A stretch of DNA of 64,000 nucleotides from positions 1 to 64,000 of the forward strand of contig CANPFP010000002.1 in NCBI GenBank assembly GCA_947573385.1, in the 5' to 3' direction. Numbering within the stretch: position 1 is the stretch's first letter; the number at the start of each line of letters is the position of its first letter. Shown here one piece after another: positions 10,151-17,415 of the stretch. The position numbers and the translations under genes are program-made. This DNA is from an uncultured Bacillota bacterium. Its GTDB lineage: Bacteria > Bacillota > Clostridia > Oscillospirales > Oscillospiraceae. The notes below the pieces were generated by a model that ran no database searches, was not told the origin of the DNA, and worked only from the letters and a program-made list of their open reading frames with translations.

Positions 10151-10912
10151 TTATTCAGACAGCCCCTCCATCTGGTTAATCATACTGGCCAGATAACCGG
10201 CCCCAAAGCCATTGTCAATATTTACCACGCTACACCCGGAAGCACAGGAGTTGAGCATGGCCAGCAGGGCGGACAGTCCGCCGAAGTTGGCCCCGTAGCC
10301 CACGCTGGTGGGCACAGCCACCACGGGACAGTCCACCAGACCGCCCACCACCGAGGCCAGCGCCCCCTCCATCCCGGCCACCGCTACCACGCACCGGGCG
10401 CTCATCAGGGGCTCCAGGTTGGCCAACAGCCGGTGAAGGCCCGCCACCCCCACGTCGTAGAGCCGGGTGACCTGGTTGCCCAGCACCTCGGCGGTGAGGG
10501 CGGCCTCCTCAGCCACCGGCATGTCGCTGGTGCCCCCGGTGGCCACTACAATATGGCCCAGCGACTTCCGCTCCCCGGGATAGGCGACGGCCAGCCGGGG
10601 GATGGGATGGTAGTCCAGGGGGACGGTCTTTTCCACCAGCTTCGCCGCTTCGGGGGACAGACGGGTGATGAGGATGTTCCGGCAGCCCCGGGCGCCCATG
10701 GCCCCGGCGATGCCGGCAATCTGTTCCGGAGTCTTGCCCGCGCCGTAGATCACCTCTGCCGCCCCCTGGCGCACCCCCCGGTGGAGGTCCACCTTGGCGT
10801 AGCCCAGGTCGGCAAAGGGCTCCTGTTTCAGGCGGGACAGGGCTTCCTCAGGGGGAACAGAGCCGCCGGCCACCTGGCGGAGCAGATGTAAAATATCGTG
10901 CCGGTTGTCCAT
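10151..10912 (-). CDS. larB: LarB, pyridinium-3,5-biscarboxylate mononucleotide synthase
   Basis: First dedicated step of nickel-pincer cofactor synthesis: carboxylation and hydrolysis of nicotinic acid adenine dinucleotide. The 253 residues match LarB, with an N-terminal region (DLGYAKVDLHRGVRQGAAE) and a C-terminal AIR-carboxylase-like (PurE-like) domain from about residue 115 (VVATGGTSDMPVAEEA, GMEGALASVVGGL, PVVAVPTSVGYGA). The start follows AAGGAGG. It stands 11 bp after larE and 38 bp before larC. Confidence 0.95.
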   Translation of the reverse strand: MDNRHDILHLLRQVAGGSVPPEEALSRLKQEPFADLGYAKVDLHRGVRQGAAEVIYGAGKTPEQIAGIAGAMGARGCRNILITRLSPEAAKLVEKTVPLDYHPIPRLAVAYPGERKSLGHIVVATGGTSDMPVAEEAALTAEVLGNQVTRLYDVGVAGLHRLLANLEPLMSARCVVAVAGMEGALASVVGGLVDCPVVAVPTSVGYGANFGGLSALLAMLNSCASGCSVVNIDNGFGAGYLASMINQMEGLSE

Positions 10913-10923
10913 AAATACCTCCT

Positions 10924-11679
10924 TCAGTCAATGGGGACCCTGGGCCGCAGGTCCAGAGCAATCTCCGAAAAATCCGACTCCAGAGCGGTTAAAATCTCTG
11001 TCCTCCGCTCCAGGGCCAGCGAAAGCTGCCCTTCCGGCAGCTGGAGCCTGGCTCCTCCCCCGGTCAGCCGCAGGCGGAAGTCCCGGAATCCCAGGCGGGA
11101 CAGGGCGTCCTCTCCCCGCTCCACCTTCTCCAGGCTGTCCCGCGTGATGGCCTGTCCGGTGGGGACGCGGGTGGCCAGGCAGGCGTAGGAGGGCTTGTCC
11201 CAGGTGAACAGCCCCGCCTGTCTGGACAACTCCCGAATCTGCGCTTTTGTCAAACCGCACTCCCGCAGGGGGGAGCGGACCTCCAGCTCCGCCAGCGCCC
11301 GCATCCCGGGGCGGTCCCCGCCGTCGTCGGAGGCGTTGGTGCCGTCTATCAACAGGGAGAAGCCCTCCGAGGCGGCATAGCGTTTCAGCTTGGAGAACAT
11401 CCACCGCTTGCAGTGATAGCAGCGGTCAGGCGGGTTAGAGACCACCGTCTCCTGGTCGAGGATGTCGTAATCCAACACAATCAGATCCGCGTCCAGCTGT
11501 TCACACAGACGGTAGGCGTCCTCCAGCTCAAACCGGGGCTGGAAGGGGGTCTTGACAAAGTAGGGCCACACCTCGGCTCCGGCCTGAAGCCCCGCCCACA
11601 GCAGGTAGGCGGAGTCCACCCCGCCGGAAAAGGCCAGGGCCGCCTTGGGGTTTTCCTGAAAAAACTGGTTCAGGGTCAT
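10924..11679 (-). CDS. larE: LarE, ATP-dependent sacrificial sulfur transferase
   Basis: LarE activates the pyridinium dicarboxylate with ATP and replaces carboxylate oxygen by sulfur to make the nickel ligand. 251 residues with an N-terminal PP-loop ATP-binding motif (ALAFSGGVDSAYLL, about 14-27) and a Cys pair in PDRCYHCKRWMF (about 110). RSPLRECGLTKAQIREL and SYACLATRVP are typical of the NAD-synthase/LarE fold. I take the ATG at 11679 because AGGAGG is 7 nt upstream; an ATG ten codons earlier has no ribosome site. First gene of the operon, behind an attenuator-like leader. Confidence 0.94.
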   Translation of the reverse strand: MTLNQFFQENPKAALAFSGGVDSAYLLWAGLQAGAEVWPYFVKTPFQPRFELEDAYRLCEQLDADLIVLDYDILDQETVVSNPPDRCYHCKRWMFSKLKRYAASEGFSLLIDGTNASDDGGDRPGMRALAELEVRSPLRECGLTKAQIRELSRQAGLFTWDKPSYACLATRVPTGQAITRDSLEKVERGEDALSRLGFRDFRLRLTGGGARLQLPEGQLSLALERRTEILTALESDFSEIALDLRPRVPID

Positions 11680-11699
11680 ATAAGTTCCTCCTAAGCAGC

Positions 11700-11724
11700 A
11701 AAAAAGCATACCGGTACGGTATGC
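11700..11724 (-). terminator. Terminator hairpin in the larE leader (attenuator)
   Basis: On the minus strand, an 8-bp stem GCATACCG / CGGTATGC with a 3-nt loop is followed by six T. It sits just upstream of the larE ribosome site and downstream of the promoter, so full-length transcription must read through it. A GCATA segment earlier in the leader could pair with the TATGC arm as an antiterminator. Confidence 0.7.
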
Positions 11725-11828
11725 CTTCTGACAGACGTCTGGTCTTCCGGGCCGGACGTTTTTCCATATTTTATGCGGATTATGCAGATGACAAGACCTT
11801 CTGGTCTTTTTTACGGCTTCCTGCCGTA
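11725..11828 (-). promoter_or_regulatory. Structured leader of the lar-nik operon (possible riboswitch, ligand unknown)
   Basis: About 100 nt between the inferred transcription start and the terminator hairpin. Minus-strand hairpins seen: ACGGC-AGGAA-GCCGT, AAGACC/GGTCTT, TCCGG/CCGGA, and the palindrome CAGACGTCTG. The order promoter, small hairpins, terminator, ribosome site fits a transcription-attenuating riboswitch or protein-bound leader. I could not match it to the NiCo, purine or T-box consensus. Confidence 0.45.
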
Positions 11829-11834
11829 TATCTC

Positions 11835-11864
11835 AGTATAGCAAAGGCGCGCCGCCCCTGTCAA
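11835..11864 (-). promoter_or_regulatory. SigA-type promoter of the lar-nik operon
   Basis: On the minus strand: TTGACA (11859-11864), 18-bp spacer, TATACT (11835-11840). The inferred start is near 11828, giving a leader of about 150 nt before larE. Confidence 0.75.
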
Positions 11865-11941
11865 TATGCAGCAGGGAGAAAATCCCGTTTTTTCCGGGCT
11901 GACCCCTGGGAAAAAAGAAAAGAAAAATTTTGCAAAAAGTG

Positions 11942-11970
11942 TTGACACCTGGGGGGAAGTGTGGTATTAT
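11942..11970 (+). promoter_or_regulatory. Promoter of tRNA-Leu
   Basis: TTGACA (11942-11947), 17-bp spacer, TATTAT (11965-11970), 28 bp before the tRNA. Confidence 0.8.
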
Positions 11971-11997
11971 CTCTCTTGCGCTGAACGAGTGCCACAC

Positions 11998-12084
11998 GCG
12001 CGAGTGGTGGAATTGGTAGACTCGCTGGCTTCAGGTGCCAGTGCTCGCAAGGGCGTGCGGGTTCGACTCCCGCCTCGCGCACCA
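11998..12084 (+). tRNA. tRNA-Leu (anticodon CAG), CCA encoded
   Basis: The acceptor stem GCGCGAG pairs with CTCGCGC, followed by ACCA. The D-arm begins GTGGAATTGGTAGAC. The anticodon stem CTGGC/GCCAG frames the loop TTCAGGT, giving CAG. A long variable arm (class II, as expected for Leu) and the T-arm GCGGGTTCGACTCCCGC follow. It reads leucine CUG codons. Confidence 0.96.
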
Positions 12085-12086
12085 GG

Positions 12087-12120
12087 AAAACCCCGGAATC
12101 ACTGAGATTCCGGGGTTTTT
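12087..12120 (+). terminator. Terminator after tRNA-Leu
   Basis: Perfect 14-bp stem AAAACCCCGGAATC / GATTCCGGGGTTTT, 5-nt loop, T run. Confidence 0.9.
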
Positions 12121-12130
12121 CATCGTTTTA

Positions 12131-12163
12131 CTGCCTGCTGGTGTGCTGTCCGGCAGGCAGTAA
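12131..12163. terminator. Hairpin downstream of the PilZ gene
   Basis: Stem ACTGCCTGC / GCAGGCAGT around a 13-14-nt loop, just past the 3' end of the minus-strand PilZ gene. There is no clear T tract on either strand, so its role as a terminator is uncertain. Confidence 0.3.
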
Positions 12164-12176
12164 GCAGGCTTTATAA

Positions 12177-12872
12177 TCAGGTGCGGGCCCTCTTTTGGCG
12201 CTGGATTGTAAAAATATTCTTTGTAATCTGTTCCTGGTCGGCTTCGGTCAGCTCCAAAAAAGAGCATCCGTATTCAAATTTGGCGTCCTCCTTTTCAATC
12301 ACGCGCACAACCTGACTGAACATAGCCGATTCCGGTCTGTCCTCCAGCAGCTTGACCTTGAGTAAAAACTTGTCGCCCTCGTGGTATCTGTGCTCCGAGC
12401 TGATACTGGCCCCGCCTATGCTGATATTCAGCAGCCTGCAGGGCTTCTCTCCCATTGACAGCCCGCTGAACATGGTGATGGTGGCGTTCTGATTTGTGTC
12501 CAGTCGAAAAAAGGCGCGATCGTTGGTGGTTCGGACAATAGTTAATTCCTCAACCTGCCATATATGCTTGGGGCCGGGCGTGATAACGCCCTCCAGATAG
12601 ACCGCTTTTCGCTCATGGTCGCTGTATCCCCGGATTTTGGCGTGGATGGGCTCGGCGATCTGGGAAATTTCAGATTCTGAATATTGGTGCAGTTCCGCTC
12701 TGTTCTCACGCAGGCCCAGCAGTTTTGCCACAAAGAGCAGCTGTCCGGCATCCGATGTGACCTCCACCCGCATGCCGGAATAGCGTGCAAGCTCCTCTGC
12801 GTCGTTGGCTTCGCTGCTGTCCTGCGCTGGCTGTTCCTTTGTATTTTTGCTGAAAAGATTGAATAAACCCAT
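12177..12872 (-). CDS. PilZ domain protein (putative c-di-GMP receptor)
   Basis: 231 residues, soluble. A YcgR-like N-terminal region (about 25-115) is followed by a PilZ domain (about 120-225) with FFRLDTNQNATITMF and the conserved D/NxSxxG element as LLNISIGGASIS. The canonical RxxxR cluster is only partial (DRAFFR), so c-di-GMP binding is plausible but not assured. I start at the ATG at 12872 (GGAG 7 nt upstream); an upstream in-frame start lacks a ribosome site. It lies 37 bp downstream of the enzyme-I-like gene, probably co-transcribed. Confidence 0.75.
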   Translation of the reverse strand: MGLFNLFSKNTKEQPAQDSSEANDAEELARYSGMRVEVTSDAGQLLFVAKLLGLRENRAELHQYSESEISQIAEPIHAKIRGYSDHERKAVYLEGVITPGPKHIWQVEELTIVRTTNDRAFFRLDTNQNATITMFSGLSMGEKPCRLLNISIGGASISSEHRYHEGDKFLLKVKLLEDRPESAMFSQVVRVIEKEDAKFEYGCSFLELTEADQEQITKNIFTIQRQKRART

Positions 12873-12909
12873 GATATATCTCCAAAAGCTGGTTGATAAA
12901 AGGTTGAGC

Positions 12910-13665
12910 TTATACAGACGCATAGCTCTTGGGGCGTCCGTTGGCCTGATACATCTCCCGCAGCTGGGTCAGATGCTCCTGCTCCGGGTCGATATAGACA
13001 TTTCCGGTGTAGCCGTCCATCAGAGCCAGGTGGCCCTCGCATTTGGGGGTCACATTGACCTCCACAATGGCGGGAATGTGGTAGGCCCGCACCAGCATAG
13101 CCGTGTGGCTGTCCAAACTGCCCTTACGGGTAATAAGGCCCAGCAGCCGCCGCTGGTCGAAATCCATCACCTCGCTGGGCAGGTATTCGTCGGCCACCAG
13201 AATAGCGGGTTCGTCCATAAGGAGAATCTGCCGCCCTCCCATCAGCGCCCGGAGCACCCGCTGGGAGATATCCCGGATATCCACCGCCCGGGCCTGCATA
13301 TAGGGGCTGTCCATAGCGGTAAAGGCGGCGGCAAAGCTGACCTCCGCCATCTGAACGGCGTACTCCGCGGTGACGCCCTGGCCGTTGATAAGTCCCCGGA
13401 CCGTCTCCACATAGTCGTGGTCCTCCAGCAGCATGCCATGGATGAGGAAAATGGAGGCCACTCCGTCGCCCACCTGATTCAGCGCCCGATGATAGAGGGT
13501 GGTCAGCTCCATAATGGCGGTCTGCTGGGCCTGATGAAAGCGGTTGACCTCCTGCCGCCAGTCCCCCCGGGTGTAGAGCTGAACCTGGGGCGCGGGCCGG
13601 CGGTAGAAGCAAAGCTGGCCGGCCACGATCTGCTCCATAATCGCCTTTCCTGTCAGAATCTGCAC
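12910..13665 (-). CDS. Stand-alone N-terminal half of PTS enzyme I (PEP-utilising family)
   Basis: 251 residues matching only the N-terminal half of PTS enzyme I (about 570 aa in full). The HPr-binding helical part is recognisable (SIFLIHGMLLEDHDYVETV; MDSPYMQARAVDIRDIS), as is the phospho-histidine swivelling domain with the active His in GSLDSHTAMLVRAYHIPAIV (about 205). The PEP-binding barrel is absent, and the next gene begins 37 bp downstream, so this is not an obvious local frameshift. It cannot use PEP by itself. The GTG at 13665 follows AAAGGGGG; an upstream GTG at 13683 is possible. Probably co-transcribed with a PilZ protein. Confidence 0.75.
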   Translation of the reverse strand: MQILTGKAIMEQIVAGQLCFYRRPAPQVQLYTRGDWRQEVNRFHQAQQTAIMELTTLYHRALNQVGDGVASIFLIHGMLLEDHDYVETVRGLINGQGVTAEYAVQMAEVSFAAAFTAMDSPYMQARAVDIRDISQRVLRALMGGRQILLMDEPAILVADEYLPSEVMDFDQRRLLGLITRKGSLDSHTAMLVRAYHIPAIVEVNVTPKCEGHLALMDGYTGNVYIDPEQEHLTQLREMYQANGRPKSYASV

Positions 13666-13709
13666 AATACCGCCCCCTTTCACAGAGATGCCGTCTTTAT
13701 ATTAGACAA

Positions 13710-13738
13710 ATTATAGCGCCAAGCCCTTTCGTTGTAAA
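13710..13738 (-). promoter_or_regulatory. Promoter of the enzyme-I-N/PilZ unit
   Basis: On the minus strand: TTTACA (13733-13738), 17-bp spacer, TATAAT (13710-13715). Confidence 0.7.
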
Positions 13739-13857
13739 GGTCAGAAATTTCCAAATTTGTCATCTTTGTTAATCTTTTCTTTGTCAACTTCTCAGCGGTT
13801 GGCAGTTTTTAGCAATTTTCTGCAAGTTTCCCCCGGCATACCCGTGTATTTTTCCAC

Positions 13858-13886
13858 TTTACTCCGATAAACCGCTGTGATATAAT
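13858..13886 (+). promoter_or_regulatory. Promoter of the aminotransferase gene
   Basis: TTTACT (13858-13863), 17-bp spacer, TATAAT (13881-13886), 33 bp before the start codon. Confidence 0.7.
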
Positions 13887-13919
13887 AATTCGTATCAATC
13901 TGAGCCAGGAGGTATTTTT

Positions 13920-15101
13920 ATGGTCTCTGAACGAATGAAGGGGCTGGGCACCGCCCGGTCTGTAATCCGTGAGCTGTTTGAGTACGGAAAGGTCCGCGCC
14001 GCTGAGATTGGAGCGGAAAACGTTTTTGACTTCTCCATCGGCAACCCCAGCGTCCCCGCACCCGACGCCGTAAACGAGACGGCCATCCGTCTGCTGCGGG
14101 AGCAGCCCGACCTGATTCACGCCTACACCAGCGCCCAGGGGGCGGCTGACGCCCGGGAGCGCTTTGCAGATTCGCTGAACCGGCGCTTTCACGCCGGCTG
14201 TAACCCGAACCGGCTCTATCTCACCGTAGGGGCGGCCGCCTCCCTGTGCTGCGTCTTCAACGGCCTGACCTGCCCCGGGGACGAGTTTATCGTCTTTGCC
14301 CCCTACTTTCCGGAGTATAAGGTGTTTATCGAGGGCGCCGGGGCCAAAATGGTCCTGATCCCCCCGGAGATTGAGACCTTCCAGATTGATTTCGACACCT
14401 TTGAGCAGTCAATCAGCGCGCATACCAAGGGTGTGGTCATCAACAGCCCCAACAACCCCTCCGGTGTGGTGTACTCCAAGGCCACCCTGGAGCGGCTGGC
14501 TGCCATCCTCACGGAGAAGAGCGCCGCCTACGGCCACCCCATCTACCTCATCTCCGACGAGCCCTACCGGGAGATTGTCTACGCCGGCTTTGAGGCCCCG
14601 TGGGTGCCCCATATCTATCAGGATACCATTGTGTGCTACTCCTTCTCCAAATCCCTCTCCCTCCCCGGCGAGCGTATCGGCTATATCTTTGTCCCGGATG
14701 GGGTCTCCGAGGGGGAGGACGTCTACGCCGCGGTGGCGGGCGCGGGCCGCTCCCTGGGCTATGTGTGCGCCCCCGGCCTGTTTCAGCAGGTCACGTCCAT
14801 CTGCTGCGACATGACCTCCGACCTGAAAATCTATGAGGAAAACGCCAAACTGTTTGTCTCCGCCCTGCGGGAGATGGGATATCATGTGGTGCAGCCCGGC
14901 GGGGCCTTCTACCTGTTCCCCCGCAGCCTGGAGCCCGACGACATGGCATTCAGCGAGCGGGCGAAAAAGCTGGACCTGCTCCTTGTCCCCGGCAGCGGCT
15001 TCGGCGCTCCGGGCCATGTGCGTATCTCCTACTGTGTCCAGCCCGAGACCATCCGGCGGGCCCTGCCCAAGTTCCAGGCCCTGGCCGATTCCTATAAATA
15101 G
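13920..15101 (+). CDS. PLP-dependent aminotransferase, class I/II (aspartate aminotransferase fold)
   Basis: 393-residue cytoplasmic fold-type I transaminase. Visible are the substrate/cofactor element NSPNNPSGVVYS (about 178), DEPYRE (about 218) and the PLP-binding lysine in CYSFSKSLSLPGERIGY (about 246). IFxIGNPSVPAPD-like residues lie near the N-terminus. AGGAGG lies 7 nt before the ATG. It is a single-gene unit with its own promoter and terminator. The amino acid substrate cannot be read from the sequence; aspartate, alanine or aromatic specificity are all possible. Confidence 0.88.
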   Translation: MVSERMKGLGTARSVIRELFEYGKVRAAEIGAENVFDFSIGNPSVPAPDAVNETAIRLLREQPDLIHAYTSAQGAADARERFADSLNRRFHAGCNPNRLYLTVGAAASLCCVFNGLTCPGDEFIVFAPYFPEYKVFIEGAGAKMVLIPPEIETFQIDFDTFEQSISAHTKGVVINSPNNPSGVVYSKATLERLAAILTEKSAAYGHPIYLISDEPYREIVYAGFEAPWVPHIYQDTIVCYSFSKSLSLPGERIGYIFVPDGVSEGEDVYAAVAGAGRSLGYVCAPGLFQQVTSICCDMTSDLKIYEENAKLFVSALREMGYHVVQPGGAFYLFPRSLEPDDMAFSERAKKLDLLLVPGSGFGAPGHVRISYCVQPETIRRALPKFQALADSYK

Positions 15102-15120
15102 GAATCTTTTGATAAACTGA

Positions 15121-15147
15121 GCCTCCCTCAACGAGGGAGGCTTTTTT
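15121..15147 (+). terminator. Terminator after the aminotransferase
   Basis: Perfect 9-bp stem GCCTCCCTC / GAGGGAGGC with loop AAC and six T. Confidence 0.9.
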
Positions 15148-15185
15148 GACAGTCAGCGATTCGTCCGGCACATGCCGGGGCGGAG

Positions 15186-16385
15186 TTACCCCTCCTTACA
15201 CAGCAGAACGTCGTGATAGAACTTGTCCAGCTTCTTCCGGGTGGGGAAGGTGGCCACATACATCTGGTTGCCCATGGCGTCGGACAGCACGTCGGGGATG
15301 CGGTCCACCAGCTTCATCTGCTGGCCGTACTTCTTCATAATGGCCTCGTGGTCATAGACAAAGGGCTTGCCGTCCCGCCGCCCGGCGAAGGCGCAGAAGG
15401 CGTGGGACCCGTCCTCCACGTCGGAGTGGTCAAAGGCGATCATATCCGCCCAGATTTTATACACGTTTGTGGAGTTGGCAAAGTTCATCATGTCCGGACT
15501 GAACCCGCCGCAGGGCCGCATATTTACCTCCAGGGCCACCACGTCCCCCGCTTTTCCCATCCCCTCCTGGTCCCGGGTGAGACGGAAGAACTCAAAGTGG
15601 ACAAAACGGCTCTTTACCCCAAAGCTCTTCACCGTGGCCCGCCCGGCCTTCCGGGTGTCGGCGGGCAGGTCCTTGACGATGTAGTAGATGGAGTTGTCCT
15701 CCTCGTTGACAATGTCCATAATGGAGATGGGGGTGACATTGCCCGTCTCAAAGATGGGCTCCCCCCGGGAGTCGATGATGGCGTCATAGGAGTTGACCTC
15801 GGCGTAAATGAACTCCTCCATAATGTAGGAAATATCAGAATTTTTAGTGGCCAGAAAATCCTTCAGCTGCTGCAAATTGTCCAGCTTGTGGGTATCGGAG
15901 GCCCCCACGCCGTTGTCCGGCTTGACCACCACGGGATACCCCACCTCTTTGATAAAGGCCCTGCACCCCTTCAGGTCGTCCACCATATGGTAACGGGCGG
16001 TGGGAATGCCTGCGGCCTGGTAGTACTCCTTCATCCGGGACTTGTACTTGATGCGGGGAATATCGCCGGTCTGAAAACCGCTGGTGATGTGGAAATCGGT
16101 GCGCAGGGCGGCGTCCCGCTCCAGCCAATACTCGTTGTTGCTCTCCAGCCAGTCGATCCGGCCGTACTTGTGGATGAAGAAGGCCACCGCCCGATACACG
16201 GCGTCATAGTCCCCCAGGGTGTCCACCTTGTAGTACTCGTTGAGACTGTCCTTCAGCTCCCCGGACAGCTCGTCATAGGGCTGGTCTCCGATGCCCAGCA
16301 CGTTCATCCCGTTGTTCTTCAGCTCCCGGCAAAACTGCCAGTAATTGGTAGGGAAGTTGGGCGAAATAAAAATGACGTTTGACAT
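15186..16385 (-). CDS. ATP-grasp domain protein
   Basis: 399 residues with the ATP-grasp fold of the carbamoyl-phosphate-synthase/D-Ala ligase group. It has an N-terminal pre-ATP domain (MSNVIFISPNFPTNYWQF), an ATP-binding part with VGYPVVVKPDNGVGASDTH (about 145-163) and YIMEEFIYAEVNSYDAI, and a late VALEVNMRPCGG element with the metal-binding Glu and Asn. Such enzymes join a carboxylate to an amine or thiol using ATP; the substrate is unknown. The ATG at 16385 follows GGAGAGG; a longer in-frame version has no ribosome site. It lies downstream of two esterases on the same strand and may share their function. Confidence 0.82.
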   Translation of the reverse strand: MSNVIFISPNFPTNYWQFCRELKNNGMNVLGIGDQPYDELSGELKDSLNEYYKVDTLGDYDAVYRAVAFFIHKYGRIDWLESNNEYWLERDAALRTDFHITSGFQTGDIPRIKYKSRMKEYYQAAGIPTARYHMVDDLKGCRAFIKEVGYPVVVKPDNGVGASDTHKLDNLQQLKDFLATKNSDISYIMEEFIYAEVNSYDAIIDSRGEPIFETGNVTPISIMDIVNEEDNSIYYIVKDLPADTRKAGRATVKSFGVKSRFVHFEFFRLTRDQEGMGKAGDVVALEVNMRPCGGFSPDMMNFANSTNVYKIWADMIAFDHSDVEDGSHAFCAFAGRRDGKPFVYDHEAIMKKYGQQMKLVDRIPDVLSDAMGNQMYVATFPTRKKLDKFYHDVLLCKEG

Positions 16386-16442
16386 GGTACCCTCTCCTTC
16401 TATGTTGTCTGACACACATCCCATACAGGCCCCGGAAGATAC

Positions 16443-16582
16443 TGTCCGCCAGCGGTGGACAGTACCCTTTCGGGACCGTTCAGGACCCATTTTTGCCCCT
16501 TAAAGGACCAAAAACGCCCGAAAACAGGTGTATTATTTCAGGCGAAAAATACGGAACGTATAAAATCCACCGCTGGCGGACA
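16443..16582. repeat. 140-bp element bounded by perfect 17-bp inverted repeats
   Basis: TGTCCGCCAGCGGTGGA (16443-16459) is exactly reverse-complementary to 16566-16582. The interior is non-coding and relatively AT-rich. The right arm ends immediately before the stop codon of the esterase at 16583. This is the size and form of a small non-autonomous mobile element, but no target-site duplication is evident. Confidence 0.6.
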
Positions 16583-17329
16583 CTATTGACCCGGCTCGCC
16601 CCCCAGCAGCCAGGGGAAGAAATAGGCGGCCTGCTTATACCACCAGGGCCAGTCGTGGGCGCAGTCGTGGCCCCAGAAGTCCACCCAGGTGTGGATACCC
16701 TTCCGGTAGAAGATGTCGGCCAGCTGCCGGGTGGTGTCGGGAATCTCCCAGGGTCCCAGCCCCACGCAGATGGCGGCCCGCTGTCTGTTAAAAATGTCGA
16801 TATAGTGGTGATTTTCCGGCAAATTGGCCATATAGTGCACCGGGGAGTTCTGATAAACCACCTCGTCCATATAGCCGCCAAAGCCGTAATCCGCGTTGTA
16901 AATGCCGCTGAGGGCCAGCATTCCATTGAACAGATCGGGCCTGCGCAGGTAGAGGTTGGCGGCGTGGGTAGCCCCCAGGCTGCACCCGAAGGAGAGAATC
17001 CCGTCCTGCCCGGTCCGGTCGAGCATACGGGGAGCCATCTCTTTGGTAAGGTAATCCATCCACTGCTCATGCCGCCGCGCCCGCCAGTAGGGCTCCCCGC
17101 CCTTGTCCGACCAGGTCTCCTTGTCGATGGTGTCCACCGAAAAGACGATAATCTGGCCGGATTCGATCCAGGGGGCCAGGGTTTCGGCCATGTGGAAGTC
17201 CCCGAAGTCGAAGAAGCGGCCGTCCTGACAGGGGATATACAGCACCGGCCGGCCGGCGTGGCCGTAGACCATGCACTCCATATCCCGCCCCAGAGCGGGG
17301 CTGTAATCGGTGAGATACTCCGTTTTCAT
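16583..17329 (-). CDS. Alpha/beta-hydrolase esterase (esterase D family)
   Basis: 248 residues of the 'putative esterase' type. The nucleophile elbow is FGCSLGATHA (Ser about residue 116), and a late His occurs in WGHDCAHDWPWW. The start ATG at 17329 follows GGAGG; there is no signal peptide, so it is cytoplasmic. The family cleaves acyl esters, S-formylglutathione or siderophore esters; the substrate here is unknown. Middle gene of a three-gene minus-strand set (esterase, esterase, ATP-grasp). Confidence 0.8.
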   Translation of the reverse strand: MKTEYLTDYSPALGRDMECMVYGHAGRPVLYIPCQDGRFFDFGDFHMAETLAPWIESGQIIVFSVDTIDKETWSDKGGEPYWRARRHEQWMDYLTKEMAPRMLDRTGQDGILSFGCSLGATHAANLYLRRPDLFNGMLALSGIYNADYGFGGYMDEVVYQNSPVHYMANLPENHHYIDIFNRQRAAICVGLGPWEIPDTTRQLADIFYRKGIHTWVDFWGHDCAHDWPWWYKQAAYFFPWLLGGEPGQ

Positions 17330-17390
17330 ATAAAAACCTCCGTTTTGCAGGGACGGACATGGTCCGCCCACAGGATAGTTAGGGGCAGGC

Positions 17391-17409
17391 GGGCGCACAG
17401 TGTGCGCCC
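17391..17409. repeat. Small perfect palindrome between the two esterase genes
   Basis: GGGCGCAC-AGT-GTGCGCCC, an 8-bp stem with a 3-nt loop and no T tract. It resembles other short GC palindromes between genes here and might modulate mRNA stability. Confidence 0.45.
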
Positions 17410-17415
17410 CCGCAG

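Noticed and set aside
11528..11767. Minus-strand ORF covering the larE leader
   Set aside because: It crosses the terminator hairpin and the larE start in another frame and has no ribosome site at its ATG.
11679..11828. Purine- or NiCo-type riboswitch in the larE leader
   Set aside because: A few bases (ATAATCC...ATATGG) recall the purine aptamer, but the P2/P3 stems do not form. The repeated GGGACAG junction motif of NiCo RNAs is absent.
13693..13919. A small gene in the 236-bp gap before the aminotransferase
   Set aside because: The gap is fully explained by two divergent promoters; no ORF with a ribosome site was seen.
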